Source of the DNA: Sphingobium sp. AP50
Lineage (GTDB): Bacteria > Pseudomonadota > Alphaproteobacteria > Sphingomonadales > Sphingomonadaceae
Assembly: GCF_900109095.1 (NCBI RefSeq)
Contig: NZ_FNYZ01000011.1
Coordinates: forward strand, 1 to 64,000
Length of the DNA: 64,000 nucleotides
Reading direction: 5' to 3'
The first letter of the stretch is position 1. Each line of letters begins with the position of its first letter. A program made the translations under genes and the position numbers. The notes under the pieces are model-generated. The model was not told the origin of the DNA. It searched no databases and saw only the letters and a program-made list of their open reading frames with translations. Shown in pieces: positions 8,761 to 17,794 of this stretch.

Positions 8761-9750
8761 ATGACTTTCCGCATGCCCGCCGAATGGGCGCCGCACGACT
8801 GGACCTGGATCGGCTTTCCGACCAACCCCGCCGAATGGCCCGGCGCCTTCGATGGCGCGCGGCAGCAGATCGCCGATTTCGCCAGTGCCCTCCACGCCGA
8901 TGGCAAGGGGGAGGAGGTCCGCCTCGTCGTCGCCAATGAGGAGGATGCCGTCGCCGCCCGCGCATTGGTTGCAGCAGGTGTCACCATCGCTGTCCACAAG
9001 CTGGGCGACGTCTGGCTGCGCGACACCGCGCCGATCGCCGTGCTGAATGGCGCAGAGGAACGCGCGCTGGTGGACTTCGACTTCAACGGCTGGGGTGGCA
9101 TATATCAGATGCCCGGCGATGAGGATATCGGCGCGCGCCTCGCCGCGACGACCGGCTTTGCCACCTCGACCCAGCATTGGGTGCTGGAGGGCGGCGCGAT
9201 CGACACCGACGGCACCGGCCTGTTCGTCAGCACCGAACAATGTCTGCTGAACCCCAACCGCAATCCGGACCTCGATCGCGGCAAGATCGAAACCCTGCTC
9301 GCCGGTAGTCTTGGCCTGTCCGACATGCTGTGGCTGGGCGATGGCCTGCTCAACGATCATACCGATGGCCATGTCGACAATCTCGCCCGCTTCCTGGCCC
9401 CCGGCAAGCTGGGCCTGCCGATCGCGACCACGGATGACGATCCCAACGCCGCCATCTATGCCGACGCCCGCGCCCGCGCGAAGGCCCATGGCGTCGAGGT
9501 GATCGATATCCCATCGCCCGGCCTTGTCGTGGTGGACGGTGAAGCGATCCCGGCCAGCTACATGAATTTCTATGTCGGCAATGCCGCCGTCATCGTACCC
9601 ATCTATGGCCAGCCCAATGATCAGGCTGCGCTCGACGCCTTCCGCCCCTTCTTCCCCGACCGGGAGATTGTAGGATTGCGCAGCGACGCCATATTGTCGG
9701 GCGGCGGCAGCTTCCATTGTTGCAGCCAGCAGATGCCCTCGCTGGTCTGA
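8761..9750 (+). CDS. aguA: Agmatine deiminase
   Basis: A 329-residue enzyme of the guanidino-group modifying superfamily. It converts agmatine to N-carbamoylputrescine and ammonia. The catalytic features are in place: WLRDTAPIAV, VLEGGAID, TDGHVDN with the active His, and the C-terminal GGGSFHCCSQQ that contains the nucleophilic Cys. The start MTFRMPAEWAPHDWTWIGFP is typical of the family. It is followed by a DUF2501 gene and then aguB, so the two-step route from agmatine to putrescine is encoded within 2.4 kb. Confidence 0.95.
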   Translation: MTFRMPAEWAPHDWTWIGFPTNPAEWPGAFDGARQQIADFASALHADGKGEEVRLVVANEEDAVAARALVAAGVTIAVHKLGDVWLRDTAPIAVLNGAEERALVDFDFNGWGGIYQMPGDEDIGARLAATTGFATSTQHWVLEGGAIDTDGTGLFVSTEQCLLNPNRNPDLDRGKIETLLAGSLGLSDMLWLGDGLLNDHTDGHVDNLARFLAPGKLGLPIATTDDDPNAAIYADARARAKAHGVEVIDIPSPGLVVVDGEAIPASYMNFYVGNAAVIVPIYGQPNDQAALDAFRPFFPDREIVGLRSDAILSGGGSFHCCSQQMPSLV

Positions 9751-9827
9751 GCCTGTTGCGCACCGGCGCGGATGGGATCAGTCTGCATATCGACCCGGCG
9801 GGACTCGCCGGGCAGGGAGAAGAACCG

Positions 9828-10202
9828 ATGATCCGCATGTCCCTTCGCGCCGCCCTGACCCTGGCCATCCTGACCGGCGCGTCCGCGTCCTCAGCCCAAT
9901 TGTCCGGCCTGGGCGGCATGCTGGGCGGCGGACTGCCCAATATCGCCTCGGTCGGCGCGGGCAATGCGGCGGGCGTGCTCAGCTATTGCATGAAGAACAA
10001 GCTGGTGAACGCCACCAGCGCCAGTTCGATATTGGGCAAGCTGACCGGCAAGCCCGGCGTCAAGGAATCAAGCGGCTTCAAGCTGGGTCAGCAAGGCACG
10101 ATCAAGACCGACGGCAGCGCCTTTTCGCTGGGCGGCCTGAAAGCCAAGGCCAAGACCAAGGCCTGCGACATGGTCCTCAACCACACCACATCGCTGCTGT
10201 GA
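9828..10202 (+). CDS. Exported DUF2501 family protein
   Basis: A 124-residue protein with a signal peptide (MIRMSLRAALTLAILTGASA) and the DUF2501 pattern: a Gly-rich LSGLGGMLGGGLPNI start, two cysteines (YCMKN and KACDM), and the SILGKLTGKPG segment. The related YjjA protein of E. coli is a small periplasmic protein of unknown role. The start at 9828 is preceded by GGGAGAAGAACC. It lies between aguA and aguB in the same direction. Confidence 0.85.
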   Translation: MIRMSLRAALTLAILTGASASSAQLSGLGGMLGGGLPNIASVGAGNAAGVLSYCMKNKLVNATSASSILGKLTGKPGVKESSGFKLGQQGTIKTDGSAFSLGGLKAKAKTKACDMVLNHTTSLL

Positions 10203-10299
10203 TCCGAACCGATGATATCAAGGCCGGTGGCATGCCCGGCCGACATTCCCTATAGGGCGCCCAGTCCCCCCGCCCCTATTCCCCGCCATGGAGTGAAGA

Positions 10300-11148
10300 A
10301 TGACTCGCGTGACCGTCGCCGCCCTGCAACTCGCCTTTTCCGACGACAGGGCCGATAATATCGCCAAGGTTGCGGATCATGTGCGCAAGGCCGCCATGCG
10401 CGGGGCGAAGATCATCCTGCCGCCCGAACTGTTCGAAGGCCCCTATTTCTGCCGGGTCGAGGATGAAGCGCTGTTCGAAGGCGCCCTGCCGACCGACGAG
10501 CATCCCGCCGTGCTGGAGATGCGCAAGCTGGCGAAGGAACTGGGCGTCTATATCCCGACCAGCTTCTTCGAACGCGACGGCCATCATTATTACAACTCGC
10601 TCGCCATGATCGATGACGAAGGCGAGATTATGGGCGTCTATCGCAAGAGCCACATTCCCGACGGTCCGGGCTATGAGGAAAAATATTATTTCCGCCCCGG
10701 CAATAGCGGGTTCAAGGTGTGGAAGACCAAATATGGCACCATCGGCGTCGGCATCTGCTGGGACCAATGGTATCCTGAAACCGCCCGCTGCATGGCGCTG
10801 ATGGGCGCAGAAATGCTGCTTTACCCGACCGCCATCGGCTCCGAACCCTATGATGCGGACCTCGACACCAGCCGCATGTGGCGCCGCGCGATGATCGGCC
10901 ATGCCGTCAGCAACTGCATGCCGGTGATCGCCGCCAACCGTATCGGGGACGAAGACGGCCAGAAATTTTATGGCCACAGCTTCATCAGCGACGAATGGGG
11001 CGATTATCTGGCCGATGCCGACGCGAAGGACAATGGCGCCCTCGTCGCCACGCTCGACCTTGCCAAGGCAAAGATCCACCGCGCCGGCATGGGCTTCTTC
11101 CGCGACCGCCGTCCGGACCTCTACGGCCGCATCGCGCAGGATATCTGA
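10300..11148 (+). CDS. aguB: N-carbamoylputrescine amidase
   Basis: A 282-residue nitrilase-superfamily enzyme that hydrolyses N-carbamoylputrescine to putrescine, CO2 and ammonia. The Glu-Lys-Cys triad is seen in PPELFEGPYFC, YRKSHIPDGPGY and GVGICWDQWYPE. The sequence following the Cys matches AguB closely rather than other nitrilases. A ribosome-binding site (GGAGTGAAG) precedes the ATG. A DUF1801-type gene follows after 2 bases. Confidence 0.96.
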   Translation: MTRVTVAALQLAFSDDRADNIAKVADHVRKAAMRGAKIILPPELFEGPYFCRVEDEALFEGALPTDEHPAVLEMRKLAKELGVYIPTSFFERDGHHYYNSLAMIDDEGEIMGVYRKSHIPDGPGYEEKYYFRPGNSGFKVWKTKYGTIGVGICWDQWYPETARCMALMGAEMLLYPTAIGSEPYDADLDTSRMWRRAMIGHAVSNCMPVIAANRIGDEDGQKFYGHSFISDEWGDYLADADAKDNGALVATLDLAKAKIHRAGMGFFRDRRPDLYGRIAQDI

Positions 11149-11150
11149 CC

Positions 11151-11537
11151 ATGACGGACAGCCCCTCCGCCCTCATCGACGCGCGCATCGCCGCGCTCGG
11201 CGACTGGCGGGGGGAGATGCTGGCGCAGGTCCGCGCCCTTATCCACCGTGCGATCTCCGATGTGGTCGAAACATGGAAATGGCGCGGCGTACCCGTCTGG
11301 GAGAAGGGCGGCATCCTGTGCACCGGCGAAAGCTACAAGAGCGTGGTAAAACTGACCTTCGCCAAGGGCGCAGCTCTCGATGACCCGGCTGGCCTGTTCA
11401 ACGCCAGCCTCGACGGCAATGTCCGCCGCGCCATCGACTTGCACGAAGGCGACATAATCGACGAAGCCGCCTTCATCATCCTGATCCAGGCCGCGGCAGC
11501 CCTGAATGCCGCCAAACCCCGAAAGACCCGCAATTGA
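11151..11537 (+). CDS. DUF1801-type conserved protein
   Basis: A 128-residue protein with the pattern of the DUF1801 (YdhG-like) fold: LIDARIAALGDWRGEMLAQV, then VETWKWRGVPVWEKGGIL, GESYKSVVKLTF and a C-terminal acidic-basic tail. Such proteins are small cytosolic and uncharacterised. It starts 2 bases after the aguB stop and overlaps the next frame by a few bases, so it is probably translated from the same mRNA as aguB. Confidence 0.8.
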   Translation: MTDSPSALIDARIAALGDWRGEMLAQVRALIHRAISDVVETWKWRGVPVWEKGGILCTGESYKSVVKLTFAKGAALDDPAGLFNASLDGNVRRAIDLHEGDIIDEAAFIILIQAAAALNAAKPRKTRN

Positions 11538-11809
11538 CCACCGAAGAAGACCCGATCATCGCCGAAGAAGCCATCGTTGAAGATGCGACCGTGGAAGAGG
11601 CCGCTGTTGAAGCCCATCCAGACCTCAGCCGCCCGCAAAAGCGGATGCTCAAGCGCCTCTACAACGCCCGCACCGTCCCGATCCTGGTCGATGATCGCGC
11701 TTTCCTGACCTATCGCGATGCCGCGCGCTATCTCCTGTCGCTGCCCGCCGAGCCGCGCGAGGCCGCCTATGCCGTCATGAAGGCGCATGTCAAAGACAAG
11801 GCCCGATAG
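11534..11809 (+). CDS. Small conserved hypothetical protein
   Basis: A 91-residue protein with a Glu-rich N-terminus (EEDPIIAEEAIVEDATVEEA) and a more ordered C-terminal half, PQKRMLKRLYNARTVPILVD followed by DRAFLTYRDAARYLLSL. The only available early start is TTG at 11534, overlapping the DUF1801 stop; this start is weakly supported. Function is unknown. Position suggests co-translation with the preceding gene. Confidence 0.6.
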   Translation: MTTEEDPIIAEEAIVEDATVEEAAVEAHPDLSRPQKRMLKRLYNARTVPILVDDRAFLTYRDAARYLLSLPAEPREAAYAVMKAHVKDKAR

Positions 11810-11832
11810 AGCTGGCATGACATTTTCTACAG

Positions 11833-11902
11833 CGTCATTGCGAGCGCAGCGAAGTAATCCAACAGCGCGCCCGTGGATTGCTTCGCTGCGCTCGCAATGA
11901 CG
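11833..11902. repeat. 70-bp inverted repeat, copy 1
   Basis: Long inverted repeat with arms CGTCATTGCGAGCGCAGCGA and TCGCTGCGCTCGCAATGACG. A second copy lies at 54199-54267 with the same arms and a different loop. Repeats of this kind are widely scattered in sphingomonad genomes. The right arm contains the ATG proposed as the folK start. Confidence 0.9.
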
Positions 11903-12421
11903 AAACGGATCGACTTGGTGCCCGGACAGACGCCGCCCTCCCATCTCTACGCGCTGGCGCTGGGGTCAAACCGCCCGCTGTCCGCACGCCGCACGCCACC
12001 GCGCCTGCTGGCCGAAGCGGTCGCGCTGATCGGGGGGCAGGCGCGGGTGCTGGCCGTATCGCCCACAATCCCGACGCCCCCGCTCGGCCCCTCGACCCGC
12101 ATCTTCGCCAATGGCGCGCTGCTGGTGGAAAGCGCGCTGCCGCCGCCCGCCATGCTCGCCTTCCTCCAGTCGGTCGAAAACAGACTCGGTCGTCGCCGTC
12201 ATCGCCGCTGGGGCGCGCGCAGCATCGATATCGACATCATCCTCTGGTCGGGCGGCATCTGGCGCAGTCGCACCCTCTCCATTCCCCACGCAGCCTGCCG
12301 CTCACGCGCCTTCGTGCTGGCCCCTTTGCTGGCAGTGGCGCCCGACTGGCGCGATCCCCGGACCGGCCTTACCGTCCGCCATCTTCACGCGCGCTTACAA
12401 AAAGGCAAACGCCAAGGTTGA
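11897..12421 (+). CDS. folK: 2-amino-4-hydroxy-6-hydroxymethyldihydropteridine pyrophosphokinase-like
   Basis: A 174-residue HPPK-family protein, transferring pyrophosphate from ATP in folate synthesis. It shows the family landmarks LYALALGSNRP, a central SVENRLGR with RRRHRRWGARSIDIDIILW, and a C-terminal SIPHAACRSRAFVLAPLLAV. The start is uncertain. ATG at 11897 lies in the inverted repeat; TTG at 11915 and GTG at 11918 are alternatives that place the first strand nearer the start. It may be a divergent HPPK, as PHAACRSRAFVL has diverged from the usual PHPRxxxRxFVL. Confidence 0.8.
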   Translation: MTKRIDLVPGQTPPSHLYALALGSNRPLSARRTPPRLLAEAVALIGGQARVLAVSPTIPTPPLGPSTRIFANGALLVESALPPPAMLAFLQSVENRLGRRRHRRWGARSIDIDIILWSGGIWRSRTLSIPHAACRSRAFVLAPLLAVAPDWRDPRTGLTVRHLHARLQKGKRQG

Positions 12422-12446
12422 CCATCCGCCCCGCCGCCATTAGGGC
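12418..12446 (+). promoter_or_regulatory. Likely sigma-70 promoter of tRNA-Lys
   Basis: TTGACC at 12418-12423 and TAGGGC at 12441-12446 with 17 bases between, ending 18 bases before the tRNA. The -10 is a poor match, so the call is tentative. Confidence 0.4.
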
Positions 12447-12464
12447 GACCTCCACCGCACGGAA

Positions 12465-12540
12465 GGGTCCATAGCTCAGTCGGTAGAGCAACTGACTTTT
12501 AATCAGTAGGTCGCTGGTTCGAACCCAGCTGGACTCACCA
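12465..12540 (+). tRNA. tRNA-Lys (UUU)
   Basis: A 76-base tRNA with an acceptor stem GGGTCCA/TGGACTC (one G-U), D-arm, anticodon stem ACTGA/TCAGT around the loop CTTTTAA giving anticodon UUU, T-arm GCTGG-TTCGAAC-CCAGC, and an encoded CCA end. No disruption was seen. Confidence 0.97.
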
Positions 12541-12601
12541 CTTCCACCATTGGCGCGGCATCGCCATCCCGCTAGGCAAGTAGGAACAGCGGAGGTTCCT
12601 C

Positions 12602-13171
12602 ATGACCGTCATCCTCACCACCCGGCCCCTTTATCAGGGCTGGCTCAACCTGTTGATGGTCGACATGTGCGCCGCCAATGGCGATCTGTTCGAACGCCAT
12701 GTGGTAGAAATGAACCGCGCGGTCGCGGTGCTGCCCTATGATGCGGAGCGCCGCATGGCCCTCACCGTATCGATGCCGCGCACGCCCGTCATGCTCGCGG
12801 GCCTGCCCGACATGATGGAGGCGATCGCCGGCATATTGGAGGATGAACCGGCCGACTGCGCCCGGCGCGAAGCGCTGGAGGAAGCGGGCGTGCAACTGGG
12901 CGACATGATCCATCTCGGCCAGATCTGGAGCATCCCCAGCGTCGTCACCGAAAAGATCGACTATTTCCTCGCGGAATATAGCGCCGGCGACCGCATCGCC
13001 GCAGGCGGCGGGCTGGACGAAGAGCAGGAAAATATCACCGTCCATGAACTGCCACTGGACCAGCTATGGACGATGTTCGCCCAGAAACAGATCAATGATG
13101 GGAAACTCGCCATCCTGCTGATGGCACTGCGGCTGCGACGGCCAGAGCTGTTCAGCGTTCCGGTCGCCTGA
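12602..13171 (+). CDS. NUDIX hydrolase, GDP-mannose/ADP-ribose pyrophosphatase type
   Basis: A 189-residue NUDIX hydrolase that probably splits a nucleoside diphosphate sugar. The NUDIX helix is present as ARREALEEAGV, preceded by EAIAGILEDEPADC. The first half (FERHVVEMNRAVAVLPYD) and the pattern around the box resemble the NudK/ADP-ribose pyrophosphatase branch. The start at 12602 has GGAGG upstream. The last 20 bases overlap the convergent glgX gene. The substrate cannot be fixed from sequence; GDP-mannose or ADP-ribose are the candidates. Confidence 0.85.
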   Translation: MTVILTTRPLYQGWLNLLMVDMCAANGDLFERHVVEMNRAVAVLPYDAERRMALTVSMPRTPVMLAGLPDMMEAIAGILEDEPADCARREALEEAGVQLGDMIHLGQIWSIPSVVTEKIDYFLAEYSAGDRIAAGGGLDEEQENITVHELPLDQLWTMFAQKQINDGKLAILLMALRLRRPELFSVPVA

Positions 13172-15026
13172 TCCCGATCGATCGCGCTGCCACTTCCAGA
13201 ACATCGCCGTCGGGCAGGTGAAAGAGACAAGGCGCGCCATCGCCATTCACGCATAGCGTCAGCCCGCTCTCCCGATAGCGCAACGACAGCCGACGCCGCC
13301 CCGGCTCTTCCCACTGCCCGATGCGCATCGGCTGCCCCGCTTCATCCAGCCAGTCGACATCACCGTCCTTCAACATGGCAATATCGCGCAATTCCGGCGC
13401 CTCCGCCCGCAACGCAGCAAGGGCGAAGCTATGCGCCTCCAACGCCCGGTCGCGCCCTTCCCAATCGATCCAGCTAATCGCATTATCCTGCGCATAGGCA
13501 TTATTATTGCCCTGTTGGCTCCGCCCAAACTCGTCCCCCGCCGTCAGCATGATCGCCCCGCGCGAACAGAAGAGCGTGGAGAGCAACGCCATAACATCGC
13601 GCTGCCGCCCCGCCAGCACCGCCACATCGTCGCTCGCCCCCTCGACACCTCCATTCCAGCTAAAATTCTCGCCATGGCCATCGCGATTATCTTCGCCATT
13701 GGCATGATTATGCCGCTGCTCAAAGGCCGTCAGGTCGGCCAGCGTAAAGCCATCATGCGCCGCCAGAAAATTGACGCTGCGGCTCACCCCGGCGCCGAAT
13801 ATGTCCGACGATCCGGTCAATCGCGTGGCCAGCGCGCCGATCGTCCCCGCGCCCCCGCGCCAGAAGCGCCGCATATCGTCCCGATAGCGGTCATTCCATT
13901 CCAGCCAGCCGTCGCCGAACCGCCCGAGCTGATAGCCGCCCGGCCCGATATCCCATGGCTCGGCGATCATGATCCGGTCCGCCAGCACGGGATCGGCCCG
14001 CATCTCCTGCAACAGCGGCGCGGCCGGATCGAAACCGTCCGCCATCCGCCCCAGCGCCGGCCCCAGATCGAAGCGGAAGCCATCCACCCCGGCCTGCGTC
14101 ACGAAATGCCGTAGCGAATCCAGGATCAGGCGACGCACCACCACATGATTGCAGGCGATGCTATTGCCTGTCCCCGTATCATTGATCAGCCGTCCGTCCG
14201 GCTCGTGCCGAAAATAGCTGCGCGCATCCAGCCCGCGCAGCGACAGCGTCGGCCCCAGCGCGTCGCTTTCCCCGTCATGATTATAGACCATGTCCAGTAT
14301 CACGCCGATCCCGGCATCGTGCAGCGCCGCGACCGTCGTCCGCAACTCCGCCAGCCCGCCGGGCGCCAGACGCGGGTCCAGCGCGAAATAATTGACCGGA
14401 TTATAGCCCCAGGCGTTGCTCAGCCCCAGCGGCCCCAGATGCCGTTCATCGATCCAGGCATTGATCGGCATCAGTTCGATCGCCGAGACATGCAGCCGCT
14501 TCAAATGCGCGATCACCGATGGATGGGCCAGCGCAGCGATCGTCCCGCGCTGCGCCTCCGGCACATCCGGGTGCAGCATGGTGAAGCCACGCACCTGCAC
14601 TTCATAGATCAGCCCCCCCGGATAGAAGCACGGCGGCGCGGCCTCCACCGGCGGCAAAGTCGCCGTCACTATGCCTCTGGGCATCAGCGCGGCGGTATCG
14701 CACCCTTGCCCGCGCGGCGCGGCCAGCGCAGGATCATAGCGGAACGGCCGGTCGATCGCCTGCGCATAGGGATCGATCAGCAACTTGTCGGGATCGAACC
14801 ATAGGCCCGACGCAGGATCATAGGGGCCATCGGCGCGCAGCCCATAGCGCGTCCCCACGCCCGCCCCCGCCACTTCCAGATGCCAGCACCCATCACTGTC
14901 CCGCAGCATCGGCAGGCGGTTTTCGCGCCCCGCCGCGTCGAACAGACAAAGCCATAGCTGCGTCGCATCGGGCGACCAGACCGAAAAGCGCGTCCCGCCC
15001 TCACTGACCACCGGCCCCAATGTCAC
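13152..15026 (-). CDS. glgX: Glycogen debranching enzyme
   Basis: A 624-residue GH13 isoamylase-type enzyme that removes the limit branches left by glycogen phosphorylase. It has an N-terminal CBM48-like domain ([19 protein letters not shown]) and a TIM barrel with the catalytic Asp in [11 protein letters not shown] and the acid/base Glu in [13 protein letters not shown], plus the [11 protein letters not shown] motif. It is the last gene of the glycogen operon and its ATG overlaps the glgA stop by 4 bases (ATGA), suggesting translational coupling. Confidence 0.95.
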   Translation of the reverse strand: MTLGPVVSEGGTRFSVWSPDATQLWLCLFDAAGRENRLPMLRDSDGCWHLEVAGAGVGTRYGLRADGPYDPASGLWFDPDKLLIDPYAQAIDRPFRYDPALAAPRGQGCDTAALMPRGIVTATLPPVEAAPPCFYPGGLIYEVQVRGFTMLHPDVPEAQRGTIAALAHPSVIAHLKRLHVSAIELMPINAWIDERHLGPLGLSNAWGYNPVNYFALDPRLAPGGLAELRTTVAALHDAGIGVILDMVYNHDGESDALGPTLSLRGLDARSYFRHEPDGRLINDTGTGNSIACNHVVVRRLILDSLRHFVTQAGVDGFRFDLGPALGRMADGFDPAAPLLQEMRADPVLADRIMIAEPWDIGPGGYQLGRFGDGWLEWNDRYRDDMRRFWRGGAGTIGALATRLTGSSDIFGAGVSRSVNFLAAHDGFTLADLTAFEQRHNHANGEDNRDGHGENFSWNGGVEGASDDVAVLAGRQRDVMALLSTLFCSRGAIMLTAGDEFGRSQQGNNNAYAQDNAISWIDWEGRDRALEAHSFALAALRAEAPELRDIAMLKDGDVDWLDEAGQPMRIGQWEEPGRRRLSLRYRESGLTLCVNGDGAPCLFHLPDGDVLEVAARSIGIRRPER

Positions 15027-16471
15027 GCCGCCTCCGCGATCAGCGATCGATAAAGCGCGGCGTAGCGGGCCGCGCTGTGCGTCCAGCTCACATCCGCGCG
15101 CATCCCCGCGCGCTGCATCGCCTGCCAGGCCGCCTTGTCGCGATACAGGTCCACCGCCCGGTTGATCGCCCCGTGCAGCGCCAGCGGATCGGACGGGGTG
15201 AAGACCAGCCCGGTCGCCGCCCCGGCCGCCACCGCCGCCTCATTGGCGTCGATCACCGTATCGGCCAGCCCGCCAACCCGTGCCACCACCGGCACACAGC
15301 CATAGCGCAGACCATAAAGCTGAGTCAGGCCGCACGGTTCGAAACGGGACGGGATCAGGATCGCGTCCCCGCCCGCCTGCAACAGATGCGACAGCGGCTC
15401 GTCATAGCCGATCTGCACGCCGATCCGTCCGCGATGCCGGTCCGCCGCGCCCAGCAACGCGCCTTCCAGCGGATGGTCGCCCGATCCCAGCACCGCCAAT
15501 TTCGCACCAGCGGCAACCAGATGATCCAGCGCCTCGACCATCAGGTCCATGCCCTTCTGCCAGGTCAGGCGGCTCACGATGATGAAGATCGGCGCATCAT
15601 CGGCATCCAGATCGAACCGCCGCTCCAGCGCCCGCCGGTTCACCGCCCGTGCCGCCAGCGCCCGCGCGCTATAGGGCCTGGCGATCAATGGATCGGCCGC
15701 CGGGTTCCAGATATCGGTATCGACGCCGTTCAATATTCCGTGCAGCCGGTCGACCCGCCCGTTGATCAGCCCATCCAGTCCCATGCCATGCACCGAAGAC
15801 CGGATTTCCTGCGCATAGGTCGGGCTGACCGTGGTGATCGCCTCGGCCGACACCAGACCCGCCTTCAGATAGCCGATGCCCCCATAATATTCGACACCAT
15901 CCACGCCCCAGGCTTCGGGCGGCAGCCCCAGCCGGGGGAAGATGTCCGCCGAAAACCGCCCCTGAAAGGCCAGATTATGGATCGTCACCACCTTGGGCAC
16001 CGACGCCGCCGGGCCAAAGCGCATATAGGCGGCGGTCATCGCCGCCTGCCAGTCATGCACATGGACGATATCGGGGCGCCATCCCTTCAACGCGCCTTCG
16101 GCTATGTCCGCGCCCACCCGTGACAGCGCGGCGAAACGGCGCCAGTTATCGGCCCAGTCATTGCCGCCATGATCGCCATAGGGGCCACCCTCGCGCGTAA
16201 AATATTCCGGCGCATCCAGCACCAGCAAGTCCAGCCCGTCGACCTCCCCCGCCAGCACCGTGGCCGACGCCCCGAACAGATCGTCATAGCGGCGCACGAC
16301 CTTCGTCTTGCCCAGCTTTGCCATGACGGCGGGATAGCCCGGCACCAATGTCCTTGCCGCCACGCCCTGCCCGGCCAGCGCACCCGGCAGCGCCCCGGCC
16401 ACATCGGCCAGCCCCCCGGTCTTGATCAGCGGATAGATTTCGGACGCGACCGACAGCAGCTTGATCGTCAT
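15023..16471 (-). CDS. glgA: Glycogen synthase (ADP-glucose dependent)
   Basis: A 482-residue GT5 glycosyltransferase that adds glucose from ADP-glucose to growing alpha-1,4-glucan. The ADP-glucose-binding [13 protein letters not shown] motif is near the N-terminus (residues 17-29), and the C-terminal domain carries [12 protein letters not shown] and [17 protein letters not shown]. It overlaps glgX by 4 bases and begins 8 bases after the glgC stop, so glgC-glgA-glgX form a tight operon. Confidence 0.96.
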   Translation of the reverse strand: MTIKLLSVASEIYPLIKTGGLADVAGALPGALAGQGVAARTLVPGYPAVMAKLGKTKVVRRYDDLFGASATVLAGEVDGLDLLVLDAPEYFTREGGPYGDHGGNDWADNWRRFAALSRVGADIAEGALKGWRPDIVHVHDWQAAMTAAYMRFGPAASVPKVVTIHNLAFQGRFSADIFPRLGLPPEAWGVDGVEYYGGIGYLKAGLVSAEAITTVSPTYAQEIRSSVHGMGLDGLINGRVDRLHGILNGVDTDIWNPAADPLIARPYSARALAARAVNRRALERRFDLDADDAPIFIIVSRLTWQKGMDLMVEALDHLVAAGAKLAVLGSGDHPLEGALLGAADRHRGRIGVQIGYDEPLSHLLQAGGDAILIPSRFEPCGLTQLYGLRYGCVPVVARVGGLADTVIDANEAAVAAGAATGLVFTPSDPLALHGAINRAVDLYRDKAAWQAMQRAGMRADVSWTHSAARYAALYRSLIAEAA

Positions 16472-16479
16472 GGGTCGGG

Positions 16480-17739
16480 TCAGGCCGCCAGCCGATCGAT
16501 CATCGCCTGCGTCACCAGACAGATGCCACTTTCGGTGCGACGGAAACGCTGTGCATCATGGTCTGGATTTTCGCCGATGATCAGGCCCGACGGGATGATG
16601 ATGCCCGAATCCACCACGCATTTATGCAGCCGTGCGCCGCGCCCGATCTCGCAATTGGGCATGATCACGCTTTCCGTAACGGACGAAAAGCTGTGCGTGC
16701 GCACACCCGAAAAGAGCAGGCTGCGATGCAGCGAAGACCCCGACACGATACAGCCGCCCGCCACCAGAGAGGATGTCGCCGATCCGCGCCGGCCATCCTC
16801 ATTATGCACGAACTTGGCCGGCGGCGTGACCTCCGAATAGGTCCAGAGCGGCCAGCTACGGTCATACAGGTCAAGGCTCGGCACCACATCGGTCAGGTCG
16901 ATATTCGCCTGCCAATAGGCATCGATCGTGCCGACATCGCGCCAATAGGGCACCAGCTCGCTTTCGGCCCGCACGCAGCTGCTCGAAAAGCGATGCGCCA
17001 CCGCTTTGCCATGCTTGACGATATAGGGGATGATATCCCCGCCAAAATCGCGCTTGCTGGTCGGATCATCCGCATCGCGCAGCAATTGCTCGATCAGGAA
17101 GCGGGTGCGGAACACATAAATGCCCATCGACGCCAGCGCCATGTCGGGCTGACCCGGTATGGCCGGCGGGTTCTTGGGCTTTTCGACGAAGGCGGTGATG
17201 ACGTCCGCTTCATCGACATGCATCACGCCAAAGCCCACCGCTTCCTTACGCGGCACTTCCAGACAGCCCACGGTCACGTCCGCGCCGCTGTCCACATGCT
17301 GCTGGAGCATCAGTTCATAATCCATCTTGTACACATGGTCGCCCGCCAGAATGACCATATATTCCGGCGCATAGCTTTCGATGATGTCGATATTCTGGAA
17401 CACGGCGTCGGCCGTGCCTTCATACCACTGGCTTTCGGAAATACGCTGGCTCGCGGGCAGGATATCGAAACTCTCGTTGCGTTCGGGCCGCAGGAAATTC
17501 CAGCCGCGCTGCAAATGGCGGATCAGCGAATGCGCCTTATATTGCGTCGCCACGCCGATGCGGCGGATGCCGCTGTTCAGCGCATTGGACAGGGCAAAAT
17601 CGATGATCCGCGCCTTGCCGCCAAAATGCACGGCGGGCTTGGCGCGCTTGTCCGTCAGTTCCGACAGGCGGCTGCCGCGCCCTCCCGCCAGGACATAGGC
17701 CATGGCATCGCGCGCGATCGGCTGATATTTGGTCTGCAC
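16480..17739 (-). CDS. glgC: Glucose-1-phosphate adenylyltransferase
   Basis: A 419-residue ADP-glucose pyrophosphorylase that makes ADP-glucose from ATP and glucose-1-phosphate, the committed step of glycogen synthesis. The nucleotide-binding loop [20 protein letters not shown] is followed by [14 protein letters not shown]; the C-terminal part is a left-handed beta-helix. I choose GTG at 17739 because AGGAGAGG sits 7 bases upstream; an in-frame GTG at 17757 would overlap that site. It probably follows the usual allosteric control by metabolites, but this cannot be read here. Confidence 0.95.
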   Translation of the reverse strand: MQTKYQPIARDAMAYVLAGGRGSRLSELTDKRAKPAVHFGGKARIIDFALSNALNSGIRRIGVATQYKAHSLIRHLQRGWNFLRPERNESFDILPASQRISESQWYEGTADAVFQNIDIIESYAPEYMVILAGDHVYKMDYELMLQQHVDSGADVTVGCLEVPRKEAVGFGVMHVDEADVITAFVEKPKNPPAIPGQPDMALASMGIYVFRTRFLIEQLLRDADDPTSKRDFGGDIIPYIVKHGKAVAHRFSSSCVRAESELVPYWRDVGTIDAYWQANIDLTDVVPSLDLYDRSWPLWTYSEVTPPAKFVHNEDGRRGSATSSLVAGGCIVSGSSLHRSLLFSGVRTHSFSSVTESVIMPNCEIGRGARLHKCVVDSGIIIPSGLIIGENPDHDAQRFRRTESGICLVTQAMIDRLAA

Positions 17740-17794
17740 TACTGGGCCTCTCCTCACTTTGCCCGCGTTTCGCCTGCACGCGCCCCGTCGGTAA

